A DNA stretch of 64,000 bases. It comes from Lysinibacillus sphaericus. GTDB lineage: Bacteria > Bacillota > Bacilli > Bacillales_A > Planococcaceae. The notes below the pieces were generated by a model. It was not told where the DNA came from. It saw only the letters and a list, made by a program, of their open reading frames with translations, and did not search any database. Below, one piece after another: positions 15,819 to 24,460 of the stretch. The stretch spans positions 1,558,001-1,622,000 of the forward strand of contig NZ_CP019980.1 in NCBI RefSeq assembly GCF_002982115.1, in the 5' to 3' direction. Numbering within the stretch: position 1 is the first letter of the stretch; each line of letters begins with the position of its first letter. Both the position numbers and the translations under genes were made by a program.

Positions 15819-16547
15819 ATGAAAATAACGCATGATAGTAATTCTACGAACTTCATTAAAGTGTCAAATGTATCTTCCAATAGACCTAAAACGATTCAGC
15901 AAAATGCTCTAATTCGTAAAGATACATTAACAATAGGGCAACAAGCACGAAATTTGTTTAAAGGTCAGCAAGCTAAAACGAGTCTGATTGAAAGTTTAAT
16001 GAAGCAACGTGAGAGCGTTCAACAAATGAAAAGTGATTTAAGCGAACGGACGTTAGAAAACGGAGGCGACTTATCGTCTATTAAAGAACAGCTAAAGGAT
16101 TTTGAAAAACAAATAGCTGAAATTGATGCCCAAATAGCTGAACAGCAGATGGAAGAGCAAAAGAAAGCGACAAACCAAAAGGATCAAGAAATAAAGAAAG
16201 AACAACCTGCCAATTCACTGGAGGATATTTTGGGCAAATCTGTTTCACTAGAACAAATGGAAACATTAGAATTGTCGAGAAATTCATTAGGACGCGAACA
16301 AAATCGTCTTGCGAGTGAAGTAGCGTTAGATGCTAGCCGGGGTACTTTTATTGATAAAAAATATGAAAAACTCTCAGATTTAGAGGATCGGATTCAAACT
16401 GTGCAAGAAAAAGTAGCCGATCACCTTCAAAATGCTGAAGATAAAGATTTACATAAAGAAGCATCTTTAACTACTCTTATTGATGAGCTTAAAGAATCTA
16501 AAACCAAACAACAACAGGATAAACTGACAGCGGAAGAAGGCAGTTAA
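15819..16547 (+). CDS. Predicted coiled-coil protein, function unknown
   Basis: A 242-residue hydrophilic protein without signal peptide or membrane segment. Long charged helices dominate: about residues 50-120 (SLMKQRESVQQMKSDL, then KEQLKDFEKQIAEIDAQIAE), with a second block near 150-205. The N-terminal 40 residues are Asn/Ser/Lys-rich and probably disordered. I do not recognise the family. GAGGTGG precedes the ATG and a strong terminator follows, so it is a single-gene unit. Its codon use looks like its neighbours'. Confidence 0.65.
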   Translation: MKITHDSNSTNFIKVSNVSSNRPKTIQQNALIRKDTLTIGQQARNLFKGQQAKTSLIESLMKQRESVQQMKSDLSERTLENGGDLSSIKEQLKDFEKQIAEIDAQIAEQQMEEQKKATNQKDQEIKKEQPANSLEDILGKSVSLEQMETLELSRNSLGREQNRLASEVALDASRGTFIDKKYEKLSDLEDRIQTVQEKVADHLQNAEDKDLHKEASLTTLIDELKESKTKQQQDKLTAEEGS

Positions 16548-16609
16548 AGTAACTAGCCATCACCATATTGAGCAAATTTGACAGATTAACTGTTATTGTG
16601 AAGATTGAA

Positions 16610-16646
16610 AAAAGCCCAGTTCTCAAAATTATGAGACTGGGCTTTT
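16610..16646 (+). terminator. Terminator of the coiled-coil gene
   Basis: AAAAGCCCAGTTCTCA and TGAGACTGGGCTTTT pair with one mismatch; it could also serve the minus-strand gene ending at 16715. Confidence 0.85.
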
Positions 16647-16714
16647 GGGTGCGATCTAATTATTATGGACATGGCAAAAGGATCGTAGCCATATGCATGG
16701 TAGCAAAATAGCTA

Positions 16715-17338
16715 TTAATCACATGTGTATTTATATTCAGGGTTTGTTTGAATAAAATAGCCACTTCGTACTTGCCCTGCCCAGTTTTGTAATGCTTCTT
16801 TCCAAGCTATACTATCAAAAAATTCATCTACAGTTGTCGTTTCAGAAAACCATATTAATGGGGTATAAGGGGCAAGTGGACCTGCATCTCCCCAGATACC
16901 ACCTGCTTTGATTGTACTTTGTTTTACAAGAAGTAAAGGAAGTCCGCGTTGTAGAGACATGGATGGTTCTATTTGTAAGAAAGGCGAATAAGGTTCAAGT
17001 TGATCCGTTCGCCGAGTTGGTTTTAATAGAGCCGCAGCTGTTCCATAACTAGAGTTTACTATTGTCCGGACATTCTCTATTGTAGTATTGGGATATTGGT
17101 CTGTATTCGGAATGGTTCTTGGGAAAAGAAGCACCTGTTTAATTTCGTTAAACATCCGAATAATAAATCGTTGCTCATTAGATAGTGGTGGTTGTGCTGA
17201 TCCTAAAGTAAAAAGGTTTTGATGGCTAAAAAAAACAGGAATGCGGAAAAATGCACCTGCTGCATCATTTAAATCTTCCACAGCTTTATAAAATTGATTG
17301 ATTTCAGTGTTCGTATTTCTAGTTTTATTCTCACTCAA
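16715..17338 (-). CDS. Hypothetical protein, divergent from a DUF6143-like gene
   Basis: A 207-residue soluble protein with no signal peptide and a TTG-type start preceded by AAGGAGGTGATAAAAC. It is rich in aromatic and Pro residues (RIPVFFSHQNLFTLGSAQPP, YSPFLQIEPS, GPLAPYTPLIWFSE). A helical N-terminal third is suggested by NQFYKAVEDLNDAAGAFF. No catalytic motif is obvious and I do not recognise the family. It faces the gene at 17567 across a 228-bp gap. That gap contains a CATACAGT box like the SigE -10, so the pair may be sporulation-linked. That link is tentative. Confidence 0.6.
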   Translation of the reverse strand: MSENKTRNTNTEINQFYKAVEDLNDAAGAFFRIPVFFSHQNLFTLGSAQPPLSNEQRFIIRMFNEIKQVLLFPRTIPNTDQYPNTTIENVRTIVNSSYGTAAALLKPTRRTDQLEPYSPFLQIEPSMSLQRGLPLLLVKQSTIKAGGIWGDAGPLAPYTPLIWFSETTTVDEFFDSIAWKEALQNWAGQVRSGYFIQTNPEYKYTCD

Positions 17339-17566
17339 GTTTTATCACCTCCTTACGCTAACTTATTCAAAAGTTAGAAGAAAAGGCTGTGTTTACATAC
17401 AATATAGCTATTCATTTTATATCTTGTAAATTATCACCTATATATTGCGAGTGAAAAATCATGAAATGTAGTTACTAGAGAAATAAATTAGGTTGCATTA
17501 GTTTAATTTTCGAATACACATTTTTATCCTCTCTACATACAGTGTAAAAAGGAGTGGTGTGTATTT

Positions 17567-18100
17567 ATGAAAAATCATGACCGTTTTATTAAAGCTGTTA
17601 ATATTCCTAATCCATTGTATCAATCCATACAAGGACGATATTTTGTTGGTCAAACGGAACCGATTTGTTTAGGGAAAGGGAAGAATGCCTGGGGAAGCTT
17701 GAGTAATCCGCATTATTCAAATGTAGATTTATATGTAAATGCGTTTACCATTACAAATCATTCGAATCAACCGTTTGTTGCTGAAATTTGGTTTAATGCA
17801 ATACCTCCTGGAAATGCGATGATTTCTAAAAACGTAACATCTGCAAATCAAGCCATTTCGCCACTTCCAAAGCCCGAAGTGAAAATTGAGTTTGCTGAAC
17901 TTGTAAGTGGATTTCCAAAACAAGGCGTAAATGTATTTAAACGAATTGTACCACCACAAAGTACATTGGTAAGTGATGAAGATGGAAAATTTATTTTTCC
18001 ATCAGGAGAGTCATTTGTTATTTTTTTAGTTTCACCCAATGATGAATATATCGAGGCAGAAGTGGCATTTGGCTGGTTTGAAAAAAAGATTAAGAAATAA
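17567..18100 (+). CDS. Hypothetical protein, possibly DUF6143
   Basis: A 177-residue soluble protein, predicted mostly beta strand. Phrases are YVNAFTITNHSNQPFVAEIWFN, ELVSGFPKQGVNVFKRIVPPQSTLVSDEDG and IFPSGESFVIFLVSP. The pattern resembles small Bacillus proteins annotated DUF6143, but this is from memory and uncertain. AGGAGTGG precedes the ATG. Upstream, CATACAGT (17536-17543) resembles a SigE -10 box, although the -35 match is poor. It has no signal peptide or membrane helix, so a coat-associated or cytosolic role is equally open. Confidence 0.6.
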   Translation: MKNHDRFIKAVNIPNPLYQSIQGRYFVGQTEPICLGKGKNAWGSLSNPHYSNVDLYVNAFTITNHSNQPFVAEIWFNAIPPGNAMISKNVTSANQAISPLPKPEVKIEFAELVSGFPKQGVNVFKRIVPPQSTLVSDEDGKFIFPSGESFVIFLVSPNDEYIEAEVAFGWFEKKIKK

Positions 18101-18377
18101 ATATATCTCCGCCAAAGAAGATTCGCTTGTGTACATTCGATTGGGTAATGCCAGCGTTCATCGTTAATTGTTGACTATATTATATGTATTGAATATTTTT
18201 TATGGGGAGATTACTTTATTTTACAATAGCTAAATGCAATGATAGTCACAATTTAAAACCTCTTATACACATTAAGTTACCACTTACTGTATGAATTACA
18301 AATCTTCTAAAATGGCGTGTTACATTAAGAATGTAGCACGATATTTTTGGATAAATCATTTTTTAGGGGACTGTAAA

Positions 18378-19013
18378 ATGAAAAAAATTACGTTAATATT
18401 TAGCTGCTTAGCTATTGGAATAGCTGGATACTCCATAGTTCAATATTTAATAATGGATGCCCATCAGGCAGGCTTTGTTCACATGAAACTGATGTTTATG
18501 GATACATTGGATTCGCTTTGGTATACCTTGCTTTATATCCATATTGTATTTAGTATAGTGGCTTTAGTAATAGGACCCTTTACGCTATCTTCAAAGTTTA
18601 GAGAAAAAAATAGGAAGTGTCATCGTATAGCAGGGAAGGTCTATGTGATAGGCATTTTATTCGGCAGTATTGCAGGTCTTTATTTAGCGTTTTATGCTAC
18701 AGGCGGATTTGTGTCACAGCTCGGTTTTAGTTTGTTAGCTATTTTCTGGATCATTACCGGCTATCAAGCGGTTACGAACATTAAAAAACATAATGTTTAT
18801 GAACACCAAAAATGGATGATACGCAATTATTCATTAACTTTTGCTGCAGTAACTTTAAGAATCTGGCTACCATTATTTACTGCATTATTTGGATTCGAAA
18901 ATTTTATGATTAGTTATCCTATTATTTCGTGGTTATGTTGGGTGCCAAATCTTATAGTTGCGCAGTGGATTATTGGGCGGACACTTCAAGAAAGAAGCAC
19001 AATAGTTATATAG
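18378..19013 (+). CDS. DUF2306-type integral membrane protein
   Basis: From the ATG at 18378 (AGGGGACTGTAAA upstream) the product has 211 residues. It has about seven hydrophobic segments and the recurrent motifs LLYIHIVFSIVALVIGPFTL, HRIAGKVYVIGI and YEHQKWMIRNYSLTFAAVTLRIWLP. The conserved His residues are typical of the DUF2306 membrane family, whose function is unknown. A longer reading from 18291 adds 29 residues without a ribosome site and is rejected. Confidence 0.78.
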   Translation: MKKITLIFSCLAIGIAGYSIVQYLIMDAHQAGFVHMKLMFMDTLDSLWYTLLYIHIVFSIVALVIGPFTLSSKFREKNRKCHRIAGKVYVIGILFGSIAGLYLAFYATGGFVSQLGFSLLAIFWIITGYQAVTNIKKHNVYEHQKWMIRNYSLTFAAVTLRIWLPLFTALFGFENFMISYPIISWLCWVPNLIVAQWIIGRTLQERSTIVI

Positions 19014-19025
19014 GTTAGGATAAAT

Positions 19026-19050
19026 GCCACTCGATTTAGGGTGGTTTTTA
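19026..19050 (+). terminator. Weak terminator of the DUF2306 gene
   Basis: CCAC and GTGG around CGATTTAGG-type loop, followed by TTTTTATT. Confidence 0.45.
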
Positions 19051-19210
19051 TTGTCTATTCGTATCAAAAAGGCTGCCAAATTGGGAGGGTAGAATTTAAA
19101 AAAAGAAAAATAAAAGCCATCGGAAAGATGATATTTTTTTATGTAATCCTAAAATTATTATTAAAAAATGTCTAAATTTTCTTAAAAAATAAAGTAATTT
19201 GACTATTGTG

Positions 19211-19225
19211 TGAGAATCATTATCA
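19211..19225. promoter_or_regulatory. Fur box
   Basis: TGAGAATCATTATCA matches the Bacillus 7-1-7 Fur consensus TGATAATnATTATCA at 14 of 15 positions. TTGACT at 19199-19204 is a plausible -35, so the box would cover the -10 region, the usual repression geometry. The first downstream reading frame is a truncated protease. Confidence 0.7.
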
Positions 19226-19347
19226 ATGATAAATTATTGTTAACTCGGGGATAGTTTAGCTATAGTTATACGCTGTTGATATTATATAATATTACTTTTC
19301 AAATTGACATCACAAATGAAGTTTTAGGTTTTACATTTAATTAATAG

Positions 19348-19896
19348 GGTGAAGTTATACTAACTAGAGGTATCGTAATTGATTCAGTTGCACCAACAAT
19401 TATCAAGAATGCAATTGAATTGGCTGTCCAAAAAGATGTTTCTATTATTAATTTAAGTATGGCTAGCCATTTTGAAGATAAAGATATTACGGAAACGATA
19501 AAATTAGCAGTAAATAAAGGTGTTACAGTAGTAGCTTCCTCAGGAGATTATGGAAATACTGAATTGATGTATCCTGCAATTTTAGATGAAGTTATTTCAG
19601 TTGGGGCGATAGATACTTCAGGAAATGTACTTGATTTAACAAGCGGTTCGCAAAAAACAACGATTAACGCACCTGGTCACGAGATATCAACAATCCATTC
19701 CGATGGGACTATAATTAAAACTACTGGTACATCGCAGGCAACAGCCTTAATATCAGGCTATATTGCACTATTAAAAGATTATGCCTTTTCGAAAAATGTA
19801 GCGTTAACTGATGATACGATTATATCGTTATTAAAGTCTATTAATAATGAAGAATTAACGTATTTACAAGCATTGATGAAAATCAGTACTTGGTAA
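19348..19896 (+). pseudogene. Subtilase (S8) fragment lacking Asp and His
   Basis: The frame from 19348 reads into the C-terminal half of a subtilisin-like peptidase: VQKDVSIINLSMA, GVTVVASSGDYGN, AILDEVISVGAID, INAPG and the catalytic Ser motif GTSQATALISGYIALLK. The Asp and His segments of the triad are absent. No good start exists: the first in-frame candidate is a TTG at 19420 in the middle of a conserved helix. A 5' deletion has probably removed the signal, propeptide and half the catalytic domain. Two small membrane-protein genes follow at once, suggesting an old operon. Confidence 0.75.
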
Positions 19897-19909
19897 GGGG
19901 GCTAGTTAT

Positions 19910-20086
19910 ATGGAAATAAGACCATATTATTTAGCAATAATAGCAGCCGTGATAAGTTGTAGTGCATCATATTTATCAATATCTTCAGATGCCAAATCTA
20001 CCATTAACTTTTTTATGGCTATTTTAATAATTATTTCCATTTATTTGAGTTATAAAGAATACAAAAAGTCGAAAAGAGAGTCGTGA
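19910..20086 (+). CDS. Small two-helix membrane protein
   Basis: A 58-residue protein starting MEIRPYYLAIIAAVISC, with a second hydrophobic helix (NFFMAILIIISIYLSY) and a basic C-terminus (KEYKKSKRES). The start has AAGGGGG eight bases upstream. It follows the protease fragment by 13 bases and precedes another small membrane gene whose product also starts MEIR. The three may have formed one operon. No family recognised; an accessory or self-immunity role is only a guess. Confidence 0.6.
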   Translation: MEIRPYYLAIIAAVISCSASYLSISSDAKSTINFFMAILIIISIYLSYKEYKKSKRES

Positions 20087-20114
20087 TCTTAATAGATTAA
20101 TAGGATGTTGATAT

Positions 20115-20324
20115 ATGGAAATAAGAGATTGGTTTAGTATACCAATGATATTAAGTCAAATTGTTATTTGGATTTTATGGATTCTATTACAACTTGCTTT
20201 AGAAGCCAATGTAATGTGGATAGTTTTTTATCCATTTAATTTTCTTTTTGTTGCAAATGTAATTATTGGCGTCGTCTTCAAATTAAAAAGTGTAAAAAGA
20301 CAACGTGTTAATATACGGGTATAA
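20115..20324 (+). CDS. Small membrane protein
   Basis: A 69-residue protein with two strong hydrophobic helices (about 10-32 and 36-55) and a basic tail (KLKSVKRQRVNIRV). It starts MEIRDW, like its upstream neighbour MEIRPY, so the two may be diverged duplicates. AGGATG precedes the ATG and a terminator follows closely. No family recognised. Confidence 0.6.
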   Translation: MEIRDWFSIPMILSQIVIWILWILLQLALEANVMWIVFYPFNFLFVANVIIGVVFKLKSVKRQRVNIRV

Positions 20325-20325
20325 G

Positions 20326-20366
20326 ATGACCAAGTAAGCAAACGATGTGACCTTGGTCATTTTTTA
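20326..20366 (+). terminator. Terminator of the small membrane-protein operon
   Basis: ATGACCAAG and CTTGGTCAT flank a 17-nt loop and are followed by TTTTTATT. Confidence 0.75.
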
Positions 20367-20481
20367 TTGTGCAACGAATCCTGAAATAATGGAAAAATAT
20401 AACTGACGAAATACCGTATGTGTATTATGATAAAAAAATAAGAAAGTAACACATTTTGGTTGTAGGAGAGAGGGGATTGCC

Positions 20482-21135
20482 ATGGATTATCGTATATTTG
20501 AGCAGAGAGTTCAGAATATAGTGGAGCGAATAGTTGCGATTGGTGGAGAAGTATCAACAGTAGATATTGGTGCCCCTGCGACGCTACAACAAATTGCGCA
20601 CTGTGAGAACCAATTAGGTTTCCAAATTCCTGAAAGTTTTAAAAAAGTGCTTGTGGAGTTTTCATCAGCATTTTACTTCCGTTGGGGTTTTCTAGATGAT
20701 TACCAATTGGAGGGTGAACTGGACGGAATCTTTAGCGGAATGCTTCACTGGGATTTAGAATTATTGAACGAGATAAATAATGATAAAAATGCGTGGATTA
20801 AGGAAGTTTTTTCAAATCCACAACATGACTACGATAAAGTATGGCATCAAACATTTGCTTTTTACGAGGTCGGCAATGGAGACTACATTGCATTTGATGT
20901 CGTTGATAACAATGCTGATGCTTCTATTGTTTATTTAAGTCATGATGATGGGGAAGGACATGGCTATAAATTAGCGGACAACTTTATTGATTTTCTGGAA
21001 AAATGGTCTAGGTTAGCATTTGTTGGTGGTGAAGATTGGCAGTGGCTAGCATTTACATCGAATGCTAGAAGTGGTCTTTTACCAGACAGTCAAAATGCAA
21101 AACGATTTAGAAGTTTAATGAAATTAACAATTTAA
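20482..21135 (+). CDS. SMI1/KNR4 (SUKH) family protein
   Basis: A 217-residue soluble protein of the SUKH superfamily. PATLQQIAHCENQLGFQIPESFKKVLVEFS is the typical N-terminal part, then FAFYEVGNGDYIAFDV, IVYLSHDDGEGHGYKLADNFIDFLEKWSRLAF. In bacteria many such proteins are immunity proteins against contact-dependent or polymorphic toxins, but here no toxin gene is adjacent. GGAGAGAGGGGATTGCC precedes the ATG. It may be an orphan immunity gene or a housekeeping SUKH protein. Confidence 0.85.
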   Translation: MDYRIFEQRVQNIVERIVAIGGEVSTVDIGAPATLQQIAHCENQLGFQIPESFKKVLVEFSSAFYFRWGFLDDYQLEGELDGIFSGMLHWDLELLNEINNDKNAWIKEVFSNPQHDYDKVWHQTFAFYEVGNGDYIAFDVVDNNADASIVYLSHDDGEGHGYKLADNFIDFLEKWSRLAFVGGEDWQWLAFTSNARSGLLPDSQNAKRFRSLMKLTI

Positions 21136-21195
21136 TTTGGGATGCATGACGGGGCTTAAGAAAAGTGTCATATTGTTTAAAAGGAGCTAATAACA

Positions 21196-21685
21196 TTGTA
21201 CGAACAACAACTTGCAAGGGCAATCCAATTACGTAATGAGGAAAAGAAGAAAGAATCAAATCACTTGTTGTTAAAAATGGTAGAACAATACCCGAATGAT
21301 GCGTTTGTGAACTATCAATGTGCTTGGAGCTTTGATGTTTTAGGAGAAGAGTCTCAAGCGGTACCATACTATGAAAAAGCAATTCAGCAAGGGCTATCAG
21401 GCAAAGAGTTAGAGGGTGCGTTTATAGGGCTTGGTAGTACATATAGAACGTTAGGACAGTATAAAAAAGCACAATCGACGTTTTTAAAAGGAATTGACTT
21501 ATTTCCGACTAATAAAGCATTACAAGTCTTTTATGCCATGACTTTATATAATCTAGACGAGCATAGTAAGGCGATGGAGCTTTTACTAGAATGCTTGCTA
21601 CATACGACAAGAGATGCGGAAATACTTAGTTATAAAAAATGCGATTCATTTTTATGCACATCAATTAGATAAAGTATGGCAATAA
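21196..21685 (+). pseudogene. Tetratricopeptide-repeat protein with 3' frameshift
   Basis: TTG start at 21196 after AGGAGC. About three TPR units are visible (ESNHLLLKMVEQYPNDAFVNYQCAW; EESQAVPYYEKAIQQG; GQYKKAQSTFLKGIDLFPTN). The frame as read ends at 21672 with the unlikely tail CDSFLCTSIR. Removing one A from the A6 run at about 21632-21640 restores YKNAIHFYAHQLDKVWQ, ending at 21685, a convincing C-terminal helix. So there is a one-base slip. It may be a true mutation or a sequencing error; the protein may still be mostly functional. Confidence 0.7.
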
Positions 21686-21697
21686 AGGGGGAATAAT

Positions 21698-21901
21698 GTG
21701 ACGAAGTTTTATATGATGGCTATTACCAAAAAAACAGATGACCAAGAATATGAAGAAGCAGAAAAAGTTTTTGTTAAAAAATCGCAACTAAAAAAGTATT
21801 AGAAGAGTGAAGGGTACTGCAAGGAAACCAAGTATCAGTACATTAAAATACAAAAAGAAACGATGTATGTTGCCACTGTTGAAAAAATAAAAGTACAATA
21901 G
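21698..21901 (+). pseudogene. Small gene interrupted by an in-frame TAG
   Basis: GTG at 21698, with AAAGGGGGAATAAT upstream, opens a frame MTKFYMMAITKKTDDQEYEE that stops at TAG 21800-21802. It then continues in the same frame for another 32 codons (SEGYCKETKYQYIKIQ, VATVEKIKVQ) to TAG 21899. The composition is the same on both sides, so the first stop most likely replaced a Gln codon. It sits 13 bases after the restored TPR stop, probably as its operon partner. No family recognised. Confidence 0.55.
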
Positions 21902-21986
21902 CAGTCCAAATTCACGCAAACCAGAATGGCCGATTCTAAAAGGGAAATTAGAATAGATGGCCTATTTGAACAGGGAGTTGTTTTAG

Positions 21987-22325
21987 TTGAAAATTAGTAA
22001 AGAACATGCGGAGCATTACATTTGGGGTAAACAATGTGATGGCTGGCATTTAGTTAAAAATAATGAATTAAGTATTATTCATGAACGGATGCCTGCCAAT
22101 ACAACGGAAGTTTGTCATTACCACCATCAAGCACAACAATTCTTTTTCGTGCTATCAGGTATAGCAACAATGGAAATAGGCGAAGATCGGATTATATTAT
22201 TGCCTCATGAAGGGGTTGAAGTACCACCATTTCAACCACACCAAATGCGCAATGATTCACAGGAGGATGTGGAATTTTTAGTTGTTTCACAGCCAAATAG
22301 TAGAGGAGATCGTACGCCGATATAA
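21987..22325 (+). CDS. Cupin-domain protein
   Basis: A 112-residue single-domain cupin. The first metal motif is recognisable in CHYHHQAQQFFFVLSGIATMEIG (His-x-His, later Glu) and the second in PPFQPHQMRNDS. Small cupins of this type bind a divalent metal; they may be isomerases, dioxygenases or binding proteins, and the substrate cannot be inferred. The start is a TTG at 21987 after CAGGGAG. It stands alone. Confidence 0.8.
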   Translation: MKISKEHAEHYIWGKQCDGWHLVKNNELSIIHERMPANTTEVCHYHHQAQQFFFVLSGIATMEIGEDRIILLPHEGVEVPPFQPHQMRNDSQEDVEFLVVSQPNSRGDRTPI

Positions 22326-22439
22326 GGTTATATAGGAACCTAAAGTATGTTTTCTAAATCTTCATTCTTTTGCATGAGGAACATTCATCTGTTATTTAGT
22401 ACAGTAAATGGTATCAGAAGCTAAGGGGATGAGTGATTT

Positions 22440-23135
22440 ATGAAAATTTTTAAAATAAAACTTTATGCGTATGATTTACATAAAATGAGGGAATTTTACT
22501 GTACCTTATTAGGATTTGAATTATTAGATGAGGGGACCCATTTTTTTGACATAGCTGCTGGGGAGAGCAAAGTTCGATTCGAAAAAATAGAGGCTTCTGT
22601 TGCAAAGCAATATCATTTCGCCTTCAATATCCCTAGTAATTTATTTCAGTTAGCGAAAAAATGGGCAAAAGAGCGTGTAGACGTATTAAGTTTGGACGGA
22701 GTCGATGAAGTGTATTTTAAAACAATCGATGCCTATTCATGCTATTTTTATGATGCTGAGAACAATGTAGTAGAGTTGATAGCACGGCAGCAAATCAATC
22801 CGAGCGTTAATGCCGATACATTTTCTATTCAACATATACTGAATATAGCAGAAATAAATTTAACCACAGATGCGATTGCAGACGTCGTAGACCGTTTAAA
22901 GGAATATGATATAACGCCATTAAAGGGAGAAGATATTCGCCCAGATGCGCTAACCTTTATGGGAAATTACGAAGAGGGTGCCCATCTATTAATTGGTCCA
23001 AGTGAACGTCTTTGGTATTTCTCTACGCGTAAAGCGATTATCAGCCCTATTCAAATAGAGGTAAATAAAGAGATTGTGATATCTATGACAGCTAAAGGCA
23101 ATTTTGCTATTTCAGAACAAACGAAGGATAGATAA
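22440..23135 (+). CDS. VOC (glyoxalase/bleomycin-resistance) superfamily protein
   Basis: A 231-residue protein with an N-terminal VOC domain: KLYAYDLHKMREFYCTLLGFELL, then CYFYDAENNVVELIARQ with the usual metal-ligand Glu. A second, more diverged half (about residues 125-215) may be the paired module. VOC enzymes include glyoxalases, dioxygenases and drug-binding proteins; specificity is open. GGGGATGAG lies upstream. It converges on the cysteine synthase gene. Confidence 0.78.
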   Translation: MKIFKIKLYAYDLHKMREFYCTLLGFELLDEGTHFFDIAAGESKVRFEKIEASVAKQYHFAFNIPSNLFQLAKKWAKERVDVLSLDGVDEVYFKTIDAYSCYFYDAENNVVELIARQQINPSVNADTFSIQHILNIAEINLTTDAIADVVDRLKEYDITPLKGEDIRPDALTFMGNYEEGAHLLIGPSERLWYFSTRKAIISPIQIEVNKEIVISMTAKGNFAISEQTKDR

Positions 23136-23156
23136 CAAGGCTATCCTTCGTTTTAT
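23119..23156. terminator. Bidirectional terminator
   Basis: AACGAAGGATAG and CTATCCTTCGTT pair perfectly around ATAACAAGG, with T-rich flanks on both strands. It separates the converging VOC and cysteine synthase genes. Confidence 0.85.
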
Positions 23157-23158
23157 CG

Positions 23159-24154
23159 TTAAAATAAATCGGTAGATAAATAGCGCAATCCTGTATCTGG
23201 AAAGAGTACGACTATACGTTTTCCTTTGTTTTCGGGACGTTTAGCAAGAGTTGTTGCAACAAACAATGCCGCACCAGAGGATGTACCTACTAAAACACCA
23301 TCTGTTTGTGCTACAGTGCGAGCAGCTTTATAGGCCTCATCTGTTTCTACTTCTAATACTTCATCAATCCGATCAAGATGAACATTAGACGGAACGCGCG
23401 CTTCCTGTGCATCTGAAAAGCGATGCACACCTGTAATTTCAATAATATCAGGCTGTTCAACTGTAGCGATAGAATTAATAGCAGGTTCTACGCCTATAAT
23501 TTGTATGGCTGGATTTTTGGATTTTAAATAAGCACCTACACCACTAATGGTGCCTCCTGTACCTATTGCAGCAACAAAAATATCAATTTGTCCTGCTGTG
23601 TCCTCCCAAATTTCTGGCCCAGTAGTGCGTTCGTGAATGTTAGGATTGGCTTCATTATCCAGTTGATTTAGAAAGACGACATTTTCATCCTTATCAACGA
23701 CAGTTTCTCTAAATACTTTAATGGTTTCAACAAAATCGCCATCAGTTTCTTCAAATGCCGCTACCATCTCTGGTACATCGGAAAATGGAACAACCTCGGT
23801 TCCATATGCTTTCACAACCTTTGTTCGTTCTTCGCTTACACCATCTTGCATGTAGATACGTAACTTATAGCCCTTTGCTGCTGCGATAGCTGCAAGCCCA
23901 ATACCAGTATTCCCACTTGTTGTTTCAATAATCGTTTTGTCCTTTGTTAAAACTCCACGTGCTTCAGCATCCTCAATCATCGCTTTAGCAATACGATCTT
24001 TTACACTATTCGCAGGATTAAAATATTCTAGCTTCGCAATAATTTCCGCTTCAAGTTGTAGTTCTTTCGTGTACTGATTTAACGCTAATAGTGGTGTATG
24101 CCCTATTAACTCGATTATCGACTGCTTTATGGTATTGGCAATAATTTGACCCAT
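23159..24154 (-). CDS. PLP-dependent cysteine synthase family protein
   Basis: A 331-residue fold-type II PLP enzyme. NPANSVKDRIAKAMI has the PLP Lys, ETTSGNTGIGLA the substrate loop, GTGGTISGVG the phosphate cup and GVLVGTSSGAAL the late Ser. This is the O-acetylserine sulfhydrylase (CysK/CysM) fold, making cysteine from O-acetylserine and sulfide. AAAGGGGATGATGAT precedes the ATG. No second cysteine gene is adjacent and no S-box or T-box is visible upstream. Whether it is the main CysK or a paralogue cannot be decided here. Confidence 0.9.
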   Translation of the reverse strand: MGQIIANTIKQSIIELIGHTPLLALNQYTKELQLEAEIIAKLEYFNPANSVKDRIAKAMIEDAEARGVLTKDKTIIETTSGNTGIGLAAIAAAKGYKLRIYMQDGVSEERTKVVKAYGTEVVPFSDVPEMVAAFEETDGDFVETIKVFRETVVDKDENVVFLNQLDNEANPNIHERTTGPEIWEDTAGQIDIFVAAIGTGGTISGVGAYLKSKNPAIQIIGVEPAINSIATVEQPDIIEITGVHRFSDAQEARVPSNVHLDRIDEVLEVETDEAYKAARTVAQTDGVLVGTSSGAALFVATTLAKRPENKGKRIVVLFPDTGLRYLSTDLF

Positions 24155-24460
24155 ATCATCATCCCCTTTATTTTACTTACTTAACAAATTAGTTTTGTAG
24201 GAATTATTGGCATCTTAGCATGATAAATCCTTATGAGCAATACATTTTCTGATAGAAAGAATGGTTCGATTAATAGAAAAAAGTAATCAGTTTAGTTAAA
24301 TTTAAAGTTTTAGTTGTTTTAAAGAGAAGTGGAGGGTAAGATCAATTATTTGCGTTGTTGAACATTTTAGAAAAAACATGAATTGCGCTATGATAAGAGA
24401 AATGGGAATGCTGTTATGATAGTAACTAGAAAAATGAATGGTGGAGAGGATTTGAATGGA

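Larger units (their letters stand above)
19014..19347. other. Intergenic region with terminator and Fur box
   Basis: It contains the short terminator at 19026-19050 and the Fur box at 19211-19225 overlapping a TTGACT promoter element at 19199. A second AT-rich promoter-like stretch, TTGATATTATATAAT, lies at about 19275-19290. No intact ORF follows the Fur box. Confidence 0.6.

Noticed and set aside
20482-21901. Toxin-immunity island around the SMI1/KNR4 gene
   Set aside because: No toxin, secretion or repeat-containing gene is adjacent; the TPR and small genes give no support.
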